Of a stretch of 64,000 nt of DNA, positions 21,269 to 32,034 are shown piece after piece. The translations under genes were made by a program, and so were the position numbers. The notes beneath the pieces were generated by a model. It saw only the letters and a list, made by a program, of their open reading frames with translations. It did no database searches and was not told the DNA's origin. This DNA comes from Ocypus olens. Taxonomy: Eukaryota; Arthropoda; Insecta; Coleoptera; Staphylinidae. Within the stretch, counting starts at the first letter, position 1, and the number at the start of each line of letters is the position of its first letter. Location: assembly GCA_910593695.2 (NCBI GenBank), contig OU343049.1:34668934-34732933 (forward strand), read 5' to 3'.

Positions 21269-22398
21269 TTAAGCCAGTAGTTCTTCCTTCTTGTTTATAA
21301 TTAAAGTAGCCGCCAAGTCTGCCGCGTCCCAGCCGTCTTCGCTAGCCAGCATTGCCCCGACCAAGGTGTTCACTGTTGGTTCGTACCCTATATTCATGGC
21401 AAGTTCGGTCCGTTCGGCCTGCCAACGGTTTGTCTGCCTCACTTCGGCCTCAATTTTTGCTTCCAGTTTGGGCACTCCCCTCCTCGTGGCCATGTTGATC
21501 TCCTAGAAGGTCACGTTTGAAGTGGTCTCTGGCACTGGACGCAGCCAGCTCAAGGGCCTCGGTGTCTTGTATCCCTCGTTTCCTGCACCTCGTAAGGTCG
21601 CGACGCGGCCTGTTCGACCTGCGTCGGGCTTCTGCCACCTCGTCGGTCCACCAGTATATTTTCTTTCTACATCTATTTTTCATTTTTGGTATGGCCGCTT
21701 CGCAAGCGGCTCGAAGCCTACCTGCGAGCTCTTCTGCCTGGCAGTTGGAGTCGGGGCCAGACATCGCGAGGTCGGCATGGGAGGTCCGGAAAACGTCTCA
21801 GTCAGCCTGTTCTACCTTCCAGAGAGGGCCTGAGTAGGGATCGTGCAGAGGGGCCAGAGTGATGGTCTCGTTGGTCAATGATTGATGAGCAGCTGCCGCG
21901 GACAAAGGTGGGAGCATCTCCCTCGTTGACCACATCGAGTTTAAGTTGCGCCATAGTGTCTAGCAATGGTTGGGCGCGGGCAACTGTTCTAGTTTCGCCC
22001 CAGTATGGGGACTTGGCATTGAAGTCGCCACCGATAACGGCTGGGCAGCCCGCCCCTCGAACGACCGTAGAGAGGCGCTCTAGCCAATCCAGCCACTCTT
22101 CGTTGGACGCGTTCGGGGACGCGTAGCAGGCGATGACCACCAAGCCGGCAATCTTGATTCATGTAATGCCCAGACCTTGGTTGCCGGATGAAGTAGCCAA
22201 GTGTTTAATCCTGGTCCCCAGTTTAATGGCCACATCGCCACCGTCCATATTGGAGATCCACGCATCATCTATCCTATTGGGCTCGCTAACCTGGATGATA
22301 TCAGGTTGTCGCTCCCTGTCAATGACAGCGAGGGCGTCATGGGCGGAGTGGCTCCTGTTTAAATTAATCTGGAGGAAAGAAATGGGTTGTTGTGCCAT
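21269..22398 (-). pseudogene. R1-type ORF2: AP-endonuclease plus C-terminus
   Basis: Starts MAQQPISFLQINLNRSHSAH at 22398, typical of R1-clade endonucleases. SEPNRI, then (after one frame change) VVIACYASPNASNEEWLDW, GGDFNAKSPYWGE (catalytic Asp/Asn) and SSIID follow. The linker (21764-21450) reads RRKKIYWWTDEVAEARRR-like sequence and jumps directly to the post-RT end RWQAERTELAMNIGYEPTVN, MLASEDGWDAADLA. No RT motifs are present, so roughly the central half of the protein is deleted. Confidence 0.78.
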
Positions 22399-22437
22399 GG
22401 CGACGCTAGGTGCCTTGGTTGTTGCTGGCCTGCGGCA

Positions 22438-23130
22438 TCATGCCCTATCACATGTCTTACCGTTGCCCGCTACCCGAGTAGCTACGCCCGGTGCCACACT
22501 TGGGGCCGTCTCTCCATCATGTCGCGTACAGTTGGCCGCCGCCTCCTTGAATACTGAGCAGACCGCACTGCCCGTATAGTGCTCAGCACTCTTTCCCACC
22601 TCATCGCGTGCGCCGCATATGGGTCCAGCCTTGCAGTCCTTCTCCAGGTGGTCTACAGCCCCACACCTCCTGCAGCGGTCGGGTCCCGTGCAGTGAGTCG
22701 CTTTATGTCTGAATGCTCGATATCTTCGACAAGACTCTGGCTTTTCGGGTCTGGTCTGGATGCGGCATTGAGTCCATCCAATCCTCACTGACTTTTTATC
22801 CAAAAGCCTCCATATCAGTTCTTGGGGCCCTCGACCAGCGCTATCCTGAGCCCCCCACCATAGTTACGGATCGATTTAGTCTGGAGCTGCCCGCGCACAT
22901 CCAGTACCTTGTCAAGGGCCTCCATGAGCTCGTAGCTTGTGGTATCGTCTTCGAGGAATTTAACCTCGGCTACGTCCTTACTCCCCATAGGTGGCTCCCC
23001 CTATATCTACCATTATTCTCGTGGCCCTGGGCCTATATGCGGCTTCCTCTTAACTTCCCTCTTTCGGGTCCGAATAATTCACCTGTCTCGATGCGGGGAC
23101 GCTGCCCTTAATCTTCCTTGTCGTCTGGTT
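22438..23130 (-). pseudogene. R1-type ORF1 (gag) with CCHC zinc knuckles
   Basis: Gag-like nucleic-acid binding protein. From 22803 the frame reads KKSVRIGWTQCRI, then CRRYRAFRHKATHC (first knuckle), CRRCGAVDHLEKDC (second) and ICGARDEVGKSAEHYTGS (third, one Cys altered), ending CSVFKEAAANCTRHD and a short tail. An upstream part (about 22804-23000) reads VKFLEDDTTSYELMEALDK in another frame. The start is lost. Spacing to ORF2 is about 40 bases. Confidence 0.75.
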
Positions 23131-23284
23131 CTATCCTAGGGGGCCTGCGTCTCCCTGCTATCGTGGATCATGGGGTGTCTATCTTGCCGTTGTGGTCCCC
23201 CGCTGGACGCTCGCTGTCCATGTCTGCTGGGCTACCAGACGGGCCAACACCTTGATTTCACAATTAACCTAACCGTTACCACAC

Positions 23285-23620
23285 CAGTTATGTCTTGGCT
23301 CAAGAACTGGCGAAATTGAAATGCCACATAACGAACGAAACGATTCTAACGAATGAAAAACAATTATCGAGTGTTTTAAAAAAAAATTAAAGAATCCACG
23401 GTGGTTTACCGACGAAGCAACACATTACTTTCAGCGTGGAAAAACAAAAGGACAGTCTTGTTTTATTACTAGAGTTGACACGGGAATGGTGACCGTCAAG
23501 AAATCAAACATTATGTTGAATTCCACAAAATATATGTGTGGTGTTGATCTGGTGGATCAATTTGCATCGACATATTGTTTTCTGCGAAAAATAAATAAAT
23601 TGGTGAAATTTTATTATTTG
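23285..23620 (+). pseudogene. piggyBac-type transposase fragment
   Basis: VVYRRSNTLLSAWKNKRTVL, then after a one-base shift FITRVDTGMVTVKK and KYMCGVDLVDQFASTYCFLR. GVD.VDQ is the signature of piggyBac-family transposases around the third catalytic Asp. Only this middle-to-late part is present; TTAA-flanked ends were not found. Confidence 0.75.
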
Positions 23621-24600
23621 TATATTATTGGTTGAGTATAAAATGATTTTAAAGTACCTGTAAACACTTCCCTAATATAGCCGAAATCGTCTCGAGTGCA
23701 AAGGGTTAATATTATAACGATAGTAAAAATTATTTCAAAACTAATAAAAACAATTAATTTTGCAAGATGTATCATTAATTTTTACCTTGCCATATACGTT
23801 AGTTTTATGTTAATTTATTGTTGCAGCAATTCAGAATACGCATCTTCAGTTTCGTCTTCGGTTTTCGAGGTAAAAATATAATAATTGCATAAAAGTTTAA
23901 ATCCCGAACTGTACAAAAAATTCTAAAACTGTAAGATTAGAAGTTCCTTTCGTTTCTTTGAAGCTTCAGAATTGCGAGACTTTAAATTATTAGGACCTCT
24001 AGTATGTATATAGGTCAAACAATAAAAAGTTTTCAAATAAGATGCAATAAACATTACAGAGCAAAAAAATTAAAAAAAAGTTGATTCTTTAACCAAATTT
24101 TAGATTGTAATCATTGATTTGTTGTCTTTTTTAACCCATTTTTTCAAACGCGTCCAGACGGATTTAAATTATTCCTCATTATTTAAGCTTTTGCAATGTC
24201 ATGAACCGCTTCTGCAAAACCTCAACCCCTCCGTTCTGCAATTTTGCATCTAGTCATTTTTCAAAAATTTTTCCTAAAAATTTGCAACGTCCCCTTTGTC
24301 AATCATTAGTCTAATCTAATCTAATGTATTTGATTATCATACAGTATCTAATAATGACCTGCAAAGGTAAAATCTATAGATGTGACAGTATTGTCTATAA
24401 TATAGATTAAACATTTTAATTATGCATATTATTCAATAAACAGTGGAATTAATCATCAAAAGTTGCTTCATTTCAAATTACCTAAAGATATTTAGAATGA
24501 ATATTTATTAATCTCTGTAACTTAAGTTTTTCGGTTGATAGCATTGATTAAGAACTGCTGCATTGCAGAAGCTAAAATAATATTATAATAATTTATTATA
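23621..24600. other. Unassigned AT-rich sequence
   Basis: No coding or repeat signal beyond base composition. Runs of short open frames only. Confidence 0.3.
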
Positions 24601-24614
24601 TTATGTACATAATA

Positions 24615-24925
24615 GTAATTTATTATACGAGTGTGGAATGTAAGTCCCGTAAGAAAAGTTTACTTAATTTTCTTAAGGGACTAATGAGTAATTCCACATG
24701 AGTATAATATAACATTTTATCCAAAATCGTCTGTAATCGCATTAAAAGTTGAAATAATATTTATAAAATTTTGAAAAGAAATATTGACGTATTATTTCAA
24801 AAATCTTATTAAGGATCTTTGTATTCCGTGAGTTCGATTTATTCTCTCACCTCACTAGGAGGTAATGAACAACATTACTTCCGTCATAATAATTCGCTTA
24901 TTACGCACGATTTTGGATAAAATTA
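24615..24925. repeat. Short inverted-repeat element
   Basis: TTTTATCCAAAATCGTCTGT at 24714 is mirrored by ACGCACGATTTTGGATAAAA ending near 24922, about 140 bases apart. An inner hairpin at 24630-24700 pairs GTGGAATG...AGTCCC...TAAGAAAA with TTTTCTTA.GGGACT...ATTCCAC. This is probably a MITE or its relic. Confidence 0.5.
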
Positions 24926-25089
24926 ACTATTATCTATGATATAATTCAATACTTATTCCATAAAATCACTTAATGTAAAAACTTGCACATGGCTAAAAAG
25001 CCAGTGCATATGTAATTCAAGTATTTAATTGATATGTAACACCTCCGCCCACTAATTTAAATATTACACATCAAACATTTTAATTTGTT

Positions 25090-25095
25090 CAGTTG
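25090..25095 (+). promoter_or_regulatory. Initiator of the secreted-peptide gene
   Basis: CAGTTG in TTCAGTT matches the arthropod initiator TCAGT. A TATA-like TTTAAATA lies about 30 bases upstream near 25058-25066, and the ATG follows about 45 bases downstream. Confidence 0.5.
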
Positions 25096-25133
25096 AACTT
25101 GCATTGTGGTTTCTCGTGAAAGTACCAGTAGAA

Positions 25134-26312
25134 ATGGCCACCAAAATGTTGCTAGTAAGTAATAAATAATGCATTATACAGGGTCCTGCATCTCACCTCC
25201 CGTCTTCTATAGCTCAGTTACTAATTAAGTTAAGATTTCGATATTTTGCAGAATATATTTGTATCCTTGGATGCATTTCAGGAAAATATTTTTGATTATA
25301 CAGGGTGTCCCAAAAAAGTCTGACGTCATGATAATATATTTTTTAAATTACATGCTATGTATTTTATTGCGTATTAGGGTACCTTTCATACTCCTATAAT
25401 TTTATTGGAATCGATTCAGTGATATCCCAAAAAAAAAAAACTAATAAAAATTCAGTTCAAAAATTAATAAAAAATAGAAATAGTGCCTTGTTAATAAAAT
25501 GATACATGGTACTTATTAAATAAGGTCTGATAAACCTCCTGTTAACCAAGTTTGATTGATATGAATTATACAGGGTGTCCAAAATTTAGTGTCAAAGATT
25601 CCAAACTTTAAAGCACTTTATTTTTCTTATTTTAAACTGGAGCCCCTGTATATTTTTATTTAATTCCATGCGAAATTAAAAAAAACAAAAATTTTTCATT
25701 ATTACAACCCTATCGAAATTCCTAACGCATTAAAAGTTATTTGCATAAAACTTGTTTTATTAACTATTCCCATAGCAATTTTATTGAATAAAAATCGAAG
25801 GTGGCTTTGAAATACAATTATTGACATTAAAATTTAACAAAGTGACAAGAAACTATTTTGACTTTGGTAATATAAAATTTTAAAGCATTGTTAGCTTAAG
25901 CTCTTTATACTCGAGAATTATATTTTCTCATGGAAAGGTTTTAACTTCGAAATACACTTTCAATAACCCAAAACCGCAATCAACTTTATTCGTGTGGTAC
26001 ACTTAAAAATTAGGTAATGTATGTGTTACCAATAAAGTTACTAATTTTTAAAAAATTGTATTAATAATAACAAGCATAATTATCGCAATTTTTGTATGAC
26101 TAATTTATTTTCAGATGGTTCTTCTTTGCACTGTCCTGGTCCTAACAGCAGGAACATCACCGGCAGCAAAAATTTCAGAACAAGATTCTTTGGATGCAAT
26201 TTTTAAGTCTAAGATTAAAGCCGAACTCACATCAATGTACAATAAAGAAAAACATGGTTCACCTGTACAACTTGTCTATTCGAAATTTCTTGATTATGAG
26301 GAAGGATTGTAA
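25134..26312 (+). CDS. Small secreted peptide, function unknown
   Basis: Predicted exons 25134-25154 (MATKMLL, donor GTAAGT) and 26115-26312 (acceptor TTTTCAG), phase 0, 72 residues. An N-terminal signal peptide runs through MVLLCTVLVLTAGTSPA, followed by a charged 47-residue mature region (KISEQDSLDAIFKSKIKAEL, later SPVQLVYSKFLDYEEGL) without Cys. AATAAA lies about 20 bases after the stop. The intron of about 960 bases has collected mariner-type ends. The exon plan copies that of the cuticle genes, but the mature protein does not resemble them. An alternative donor (GATT/GTAAGC) overlaps the stop, so a longer protein is possible. Confidence 0.6.
25297..25648. repeat. Mariner-type ends within the peptide-gene intron
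   Basis: TACAGGGTGTCCCAAAAAAG starts near 25297 and TACAGGGTGTCCAAAATTTA near 25569. The latter may pair with GGAGCCCCTGTA at about 25640 to form an 80-base MITE. No transposase is present. Confidence 0.4.
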
Positions 26313-26639
26313 GCATATGGCATACGTAAATAAAATAATAGTTGTATATTTTTATTACTTAAAATTTGCACCTCACTTATAGAATAGAGACAAAAAGAAT
26401 CTAGCCAGAATATTTATTTAAGAATCCGGTTAGACAATGAGTTGTCAAGCACCGGAAAAGATGTCTCCGGATTATGTACTTCTTAACCTTTTAGCTGTGG
26501 CCTTAGGAAAACACTCGCGTGCTTGTGGTGCAGCGTTATATTGGTCTGGAACGTTATACATGTCAACACCAACACCATCTACCAGAATAGGAAAACGTAA
26601 AAACTGGGTTTTTATTGTAACTCTGAACATATTATTCCT

Positions 26640-27285
26640 AATGCCTATGTTCAATCGTAAAATAATCACTTCAACGCATTAATAGATAGGCAACCATACC
26701 TACTCAGTTTTATTTAATTGTGAAAATTGTGTTAATAAAAATGTATTACACCACCGAAGAATGCAAATAATTAATTGGTATAAGAGCGGGAACAACACTC
26801 GATGTGTTAGAGATTTGTTTTCGCTTGCATACCCGAGCAGTCAACTTCCATCCATCGGAACAATTTTTAATATTGTCCATAATTTTGACAATACTGACTG
26901 CGTGAGTAATTTTCACAGTAAAAGAGTTAAAAAAAGTCACATTTTAATGGAAGAGATGAAACTCAAAATTTTATTTTACAAAGAACAGAACCCCGTATCA
27001 TCTTTAAGAGTAATTGCAACACAGTTTCAAATAAGATCAGCTCCCGTTTATAAGACATTAAAAGAATGTAAATACAATGCTTACAAGTTTTCAAATCATC
27101 AGAAATTATCAAACGAAGACAAAGGCAAACGAACGGAATTCTGCGAAACCGTATTTAATTGAATTAAACTAACTTTATTCGAAATTCTTTGTCACTGTCA
27201 CCTTTGTGTATTTGGTTGCATACAATTTCAATTAAATGCCATGCGTTGAGGTGATTATTTTACGATTGAACATAGGCGTTAATAA
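26640..27285 (+). mobile_element. Inverted-repeat transposon, catalytic part missing
   Basis: Inverted ends of about 37 bases: GCCTATGTTCAATCGTAAAA then TAATCACTTCAACGCAT at 26652-26688, and its complement at 27246-27285 (GCGTTGAGGTGATTATTTTA, CGATTGAACATAGGC). Flanks are TAAT- and TTAA-like, so the duplication type is unclear. It contains only the DNA-binding half of a transposase. Confidence 0.7.
26740..27162 (+). pseudogene. Tc/mariner-type transposase, HTH half only
   Basis: From ATG at about 26740 the frame reads YYTTEE, then after a one-base loss MQIINWYKSGNNTRCVRDLF, LPSIGTIFNIVHNFDNTDCV, SSLRVIATQFQIRSAPVYKT and KGKRTEFCETVFN. Two helix-turn-helix units are typical of Tc/mariner N-termini. 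It stops before any catalytic Asp. Confidence 0.65.
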
Positions 27286-27599
27286 TAGTATACTTATTGT
27301 CTGTGGAAAATTAAAGAAATAGAAGGTAACTTTTCGCGAAAAATAAAAAACTTAAATATGCGTCCACAGCAGCGAAAGGGTTAACTATAACCTTGCTTTA
27401 TTGATTGTAAAAGCGTATTTTCACATTGATGCCGGAGACAGCGTCAATGAAATAACGATAACACTTGGTTGTTTTACAAAATATAAAAAATTATTATTTA
27501 TTTATAATAACCAAATAAATTATAAATAAATAATTATTATATACCGGGTATCTCACTGAAGTGGCAAAGTAACTTTTTGGCCTTAAATATTTAAGATAT

Positions 27600-29150
27600 A
27601 AAAAGATGATTTACATAAAAGTTGTAGATAACACATGCACACAATTTCTTTTTTCCGTTTCCATGAGGTAGAATAGTGATCCTTACTGTTTTTGGGCGCA
27701 CTGGAACCTATTCCGGCATCAGAATTCCTCTATTACGCCAGGAAATTTTTTTGGACACCGGAAAAGTGCTAAATTAACGCCCAATAGACCACGAATGGAC
27801 ATGATTGAAAAAAAATTGTTCCCGAACAGAAAAAATATAAAATTGCTATCTAGTTGGCAAAAAAGGTTGAATTTTATGATTCGAATGTTATTTTTAAGTT
27901 TAAACCCCTCTAGAGGGTTATAAGTTATATAAGTTGGGTTATAATGGACATTAGTATTCAGAGGTTGATTTTTGAAGTTCATTCGAACCTAAAATAATTG
28001 TGATTAGCTTGTTTCATTGAAACAAGATGGTACAAATTGATTAACCAATCAATGTTCTTTCTTAGCTTTTCCTATGATATCGTTTCCTCTTATCTTCAAA
28101 TGATATGTGAAGTGGATTCCGTGATCTTCGTTTCTTCCCGCGCTTCTTGCAATCCCTCTTCAACCTCCAATAGTAGTCTGCCTTGGTATTTCCTTTCCAT
28201 CTCCTTTATGTCTTGATAAGACCTTTCTCCTTGTTTTTCACTATAATCACCATTATTTTCTGGGAAATGGTCCATATGGTTGTGCAAGAAATGCAATTTT
28301 AAATTCATAAGACAATCCACATCTAGATGGTTCTTAACCAAGTTCGACACTATTTCTTTGTGATTTTCACTTTTTTTTATTCCCGAAAAAGTTATCCTCA
28401 GCGCTTTGGAAATTGGAACATGAATTTATCTCCTGTTGAATGTTGAAGAGGGATTGCAAAATGCGCGGGAAGAAACGAAGATCACGGAACCCACTCCACA
28501 GATCATTTGAGGATAAGAGGAAACGATATCATAGAAGAATGAAAGAAAAGCTGTCAACTCAGATTAAACTTGATGTTAAATAAATGTGAAATCAGCAACC
28601 TCGAAAACGCCCTCGAACGCCTTGTTGCAACAAAAAATCATGGGTTACTTTTCATCGACTTTGCACGTCTTCATCCCCATTTACACCCCTAAAATGGTAT
28701 TCCTGATCACCCCAATCTGACGATTGGGGCGATCAGGAATGTTATTTTTATCAATAAAATAAGCTAATCACACTTTTTTTTAGTTTCGATGAACTTCAAA
28801 AATCAACCTCTAAATACTTAGTACACTATACGCCAACTTCTCTCCCCTCTATAGAGGTTGCAACTTAAGAAAAAACATTCGAATCGTAAAATTCAACCCT
28901 TTTTACCTACTAGATAGCAATTTTATATTTTTTTCTGTTCGGGAACAAATTTTGTTTAAACCATGTCCATTCATGGTCGATTGGCGTTAATTTAGCCATT
29001 TTTGGACACTTCTCCGGACCCCAAAAAGTTTTCCTGATGTGATGGAGGAATTCTGATGCCGCAATCGGTTTTGGCGCACCCAAAAACTGTAGGAATCATT
29101 AGTCTACCTCATGGAAACTGAAAAAAAAATTATGTGCCTGTGTAATTATC
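27600..29150. repeat. Large fold-back (about 1.55 kb)
   Basis: The outer arms (about 27630-28010 and 28745-29130) are inverted copies: TTTCCATGAGGTAGA, GGAATTCTGATGCC-type, GTTCGGGAACAA, CTATCTAG / CTAGATAG and AGCTAATCAC all recur in mirror order. An inner pair (about 28080-28160 and 28435-28530) mirrors CGTTTCTTCCCGCGC and GATTGCA. The unpaired centre holds a protein fragment. A mariner-type end CCGGGTATCTC follows TA at 27543, and CAGGGTGCCC follows TA at 29181. Confidence 0.7.
28096..28350 (-). pseudogene. Fragment of a transposon-associated protein
   Basis: LVKNHLDVDCLMNLKLHFLH, then HMDHFPENNGDYSEKQGERS and YQDIKEMERKYQGR. This HFLH..(L/M)D.FPEN.GD.SE.QGER.HQDI motif is familiar from a repeated, poorly named insect protein family that behaves like a mobile element. 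After YQGR the frame runs into the inverted-repeat arm and loses similarity. I cannot name the parent element. Confidence 0.55.
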
Positions 29151-29189
29151 GACTCTGTAATCGGAAAACATTTTTATGTATACAGGGTG

Positions 29190-29820
29190 CCCTATAACGG
29201 AGCGCCAACACAAACTAATGTTTCTTAAATAGTTTTCTTCAAGAAGGTGTAAACTTAATAGTTTTCTTCAAGAAGGTGAAAACCATTAACAGATATAATA
29301 GTAGATTATGTATTAAGGGAGGGAAATGCGTGAATTTTCCTGAGGAGAAAATAACAACGCACCGAGGGAAAAATCTCGCAAGGGAGAGAAATAATCATAA
29401 AATAGATTATGTGCTTCACGATTTTGACAGCTGAGAAATCGACTTTCCCTTCTGTTTGTGAAAAAAATTATATGCTGCCATCTATGAAAGGAAATCAGTA
29501 ACCTACATGTAAAGAAGATTGTTGCGAGCATGCTACAGTGAACATTTACCAAGGACTTACTGGAGATCTATAGTATCCCACAGAGACGTAAGGGACTATA
29601 TTGCATATCCTTTTCTTACTTAACACCATCGCTGGCGAGACCTTTACCGTGCTTAGGAAACATACTCATAGGCTCAATCGATATAAGTTTGTCACCGGCG
29701 TTTCATTTCAGCTGTCACTGTCGGGTGGCGATGCCTCGGTGTTGCCAAACTGCTGCATTTCCGCTCATATTCGACGTCCAGCCAGGAATGACACCAAACA
29801 CTGAACCAGCCAATGGGATA
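29190..29820. other. Unassigned sequence with a short direct repeat
   Basis: TAGTTTTCTTCAAGAAGGTG occurs twice, near 29228 and 29259. Otherwise no recognised feature. Base composition rises in GC from about 29620 toward the retroposon downstream. Confidence 0.35.
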
Positions 29821-31729
29821 TGTTCATTTCAGGGGGTTGGACATTCGGACTGCAGCAGGGCGGCATAAATACCGGACCATTTCGGAAAATCGAGGAGAAA
29901 GGACGAGTCCGGGCGCCGAGCGGAGCGGATGCCGAGCGGAGCGAACACCAACGAAGGACCAGCCGCAGGGCACGAACAAATCGCCGTTTTCAAGCCATTT
30001 TCGCGGCTAGTTAACGGAAATAAATAATTCTACCGCCACGTGTGAGCCATTTCCACGGCTTCACGGACGGACTCCACGTCGCACCCAATCGTTTTCAGGG
30101 CAGGGCGCGACTCTAAAGACATCGACTACGCCGAGAAGTTCGCCAGGGTGAAGGCAATGACCCTAACCCCCTCACCTGAAGACCCACACCAAACCAAGAT
30201 GGACGGCATCCAAAGGATGAACGAGTTAGCCTCACAGAACAAGGAGCTCCGCAGCACGATCAAAAGACTGGAAGTTAATCTCCAGCAGATGGAAATATGC
30301 CAGGAACTGGAGGGAAAACACCCACTAAAGCCGACACCCGCCGAGGCGCCGGTACCCACGGTGCCCACGGGAAACCGATTCGCGTGTCTGCCAATGGACA
30401 CCGACGAAGAGCAGACCTCCACCTCCAGAGGCCAAGAAAAGGGTCGCATCACCTGACGTGAAACAAAATAATTCTAAAAAGACAGCTATACGACTTGTCA
30501 AGGCAGCGCTCCCATCTACTCCCAAGATCCCCACTAAACCTTCTCTGACGACCGCCCCGGCTGCGCCCTCCAACGCAGCCAGTACTCCCGCCGATCCCGC
30601 GACAAACACGCAAGCCCCACTGCATGCGATGTGCCACAAGAAGCCACCTCCAGTTGTTCTTCCTTCAGACGTCAACTGGAACATCATGAGGAATCTGATG
30701 GAACGACATTCCATCAGGTTTGCCCACGCCAAATAAGCAGGCAAAAGGCTCTGTATTTTTACCCGATATGCCACAAGACTTCCGCATCCTAACGAGGATC
30801 CTGGAATTAGAAGCTGTTCCATACCTTACTAGCTTCAAGAAGAAAAGACGCTAAAGGCGGTGATCCGCAACATGCCCCACAAATCACGTAGGACCATATT
30901 GCCGAGGATCTAGCAACCCAGAAGCTCCCCACGACATCTGTGAACAGGATGTCGCGACGTGACCCCCAGACCGGCGGGACCCATCCCCACTCCAGCTCGA
31001 GGCCACCGAAGATGTTCGCCGCATCTTCAATGTCAAACAGGTTCTGGGCCTCTCTGTCAAGGTGGAGGCCAAACGGCACGATGGCAGCAAGACGAATGCG
31101 TCAAGTGTGCAGGAGCACACCTGTTGCACGAATGCGAGCGGCCACGGAAGGAGTCGGCGACGTGCGAAAACTGCGCAGAGGCTCACCCAGCAAGCCACCG
31201 AGGATGCAGAAGATTCACCACCAGGCAGGCTAAGAATGCCCCACGTCCGCCGAAGACCCAAACAAGGAGCTACTCCGCTGCCGCGGGGATTTCCGCCACC
31301 TCCACGCCACCGAAAGCCGCCCACCAGGGGCTAGACTTCTAGAAGGTCAGCAGCATCGTCGCCGAACTGCTGCAGGCCCTCAGTACAGCGAAAGACCTGA
31401 TGGACCTCGCGACCATCGTTGCAGGAGCAATTCCCAAGATCGTCCTGGTAGTCTTGGGGAAATAACTTGTTTGACAAAATCAATTTTTATTTTAGTTTCA
31501 GGTCCAGTGAGAACCCCAAGCACGGCAATTCTTCCGCCACCGTCTCCAACCGACAAACAGAAGTACAACGATGGCAGCAGATGAAACGACCTGGTACGAT
31601 AACGTCTCCAACAGTGCAACAACGAGGAGGAGTTTTAGCTGGTATGCCCTTCTGGCGAATCCAGCACTGCCCCGTTACGAGGGCACCTATAAAATATTTC
31701 TCCTCACATCAAAAAAAAAAAAAAAAAAA
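29820..31729 (+). mobile_element. Gag-only Jockey-like retroposon with poly(A)
   Basis: A GC-rich unit with a leader of about 300 bases, one gag-type frame (30148-31463, frameshifted), a 3' untranslated part with a possible splice acceptor (TTTTATTTTAG near 31489) and a run of 19 A at about 31711-31729. There is no endonuclease or RT between gag and the A-tract. The leader has repeated CGAGCGGAGCG units near 29918-29943. Confidence 0.65.
30148..31463 (+). pseudogene. Jockey-type ORF1 (gag), frameshifted
   Basis: Early part: coiled-coil-like MNELASQNKELRSTIKRLEV, then GNRFACLPMDTDEEQT. A shift near 30440 leads to PPPVVLPSDVNWNIMRNLME. A further frame carries DVRRIFNVKQVLGLSVKVEA-like sequence (RRM-like region of Jockey gags), then the knuckles CVKCAGAHLLHEC and CENCAEAHPASHRGC. 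The C-terminus is AELLQALSTAKDLMDLATIV. Function: RNA-binding gag. At least three frame changes make it non-functional as read. Confidence 0.7.
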
Positions 31730-31734
31730 CAAAT

Positions 31735-32026
31735 TAATGTTTGACACAGTCTCGCGTCCCCTTCCGCACCTCCGTTTCCCCGTGTTATTTTTGTTCAATT
31801 TTTTTTTTTTGTAAAATATAATTTCAGAAATGAAACATTATTTGTTGATTTTGGATAAAAACCATAATCCGCCATCGCCCACCGTCACCTGCATTCTTCA
31901 GCGACGCCGGCTCCAGTAAGCAAGCCGGAGGTGTACGAGGGCGGGTTTCGTTCGTCCGAAGAACTCCCACCGTGACAAGTTTATATTTGAGTTAAAGTCT
32001 ATGAGGTAATCAGTTATTATTTATAT
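31735..32026. other. Unassigned sequence between two elements
   Basis: Moderately GC-rich around 31865-31970 (ACCGTCACCTGCATTC, GACGCCGGCTCCAG); could be a further retroposon fragment. No frame recognised. Confidence 0.3.
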
Positions 32027-32034
32027 GTTATAAC

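Larger units (their letters stand above)
21060..23250 (-). mobile_element. R1-type non-LTR retrotransposon with RT deleted
   Basis: This GC-rich block on the minus strand contains, in order, a gag with zinc knuckles, an AP-endonuclease domain, the linker region, and then directly the post-RT C-terminus; the whole reverse transcriptase is missing. The 3' region (21268 down to about 21060) includes AATAAATAAAGTAGGC and a GC-rich tail (GGACACCAGGCGAATG, CGGAATTCAGGGGGGC). Both edges are approximate. Confidence 0.75.

Noticed and set aside
21517..22579. Several plus-strand frames across the R1-type element
   Set aside because: Antisense shadows in a GC-rich coding region; the minus strand carries the zinc knuckles and endonuclease motifs.
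26437..26682. 82-codon plus-strand frame after the peptide gene
   Set aside because: No recognisable motif, and it runs into the inverted end of the transposon at 26652.
30325..31324. Minus-strand Gly/Ser-rich frames over the Jockey-like gag
   Set aside because: GC-rich antisense shadows; gag motifs are on the plus strand.
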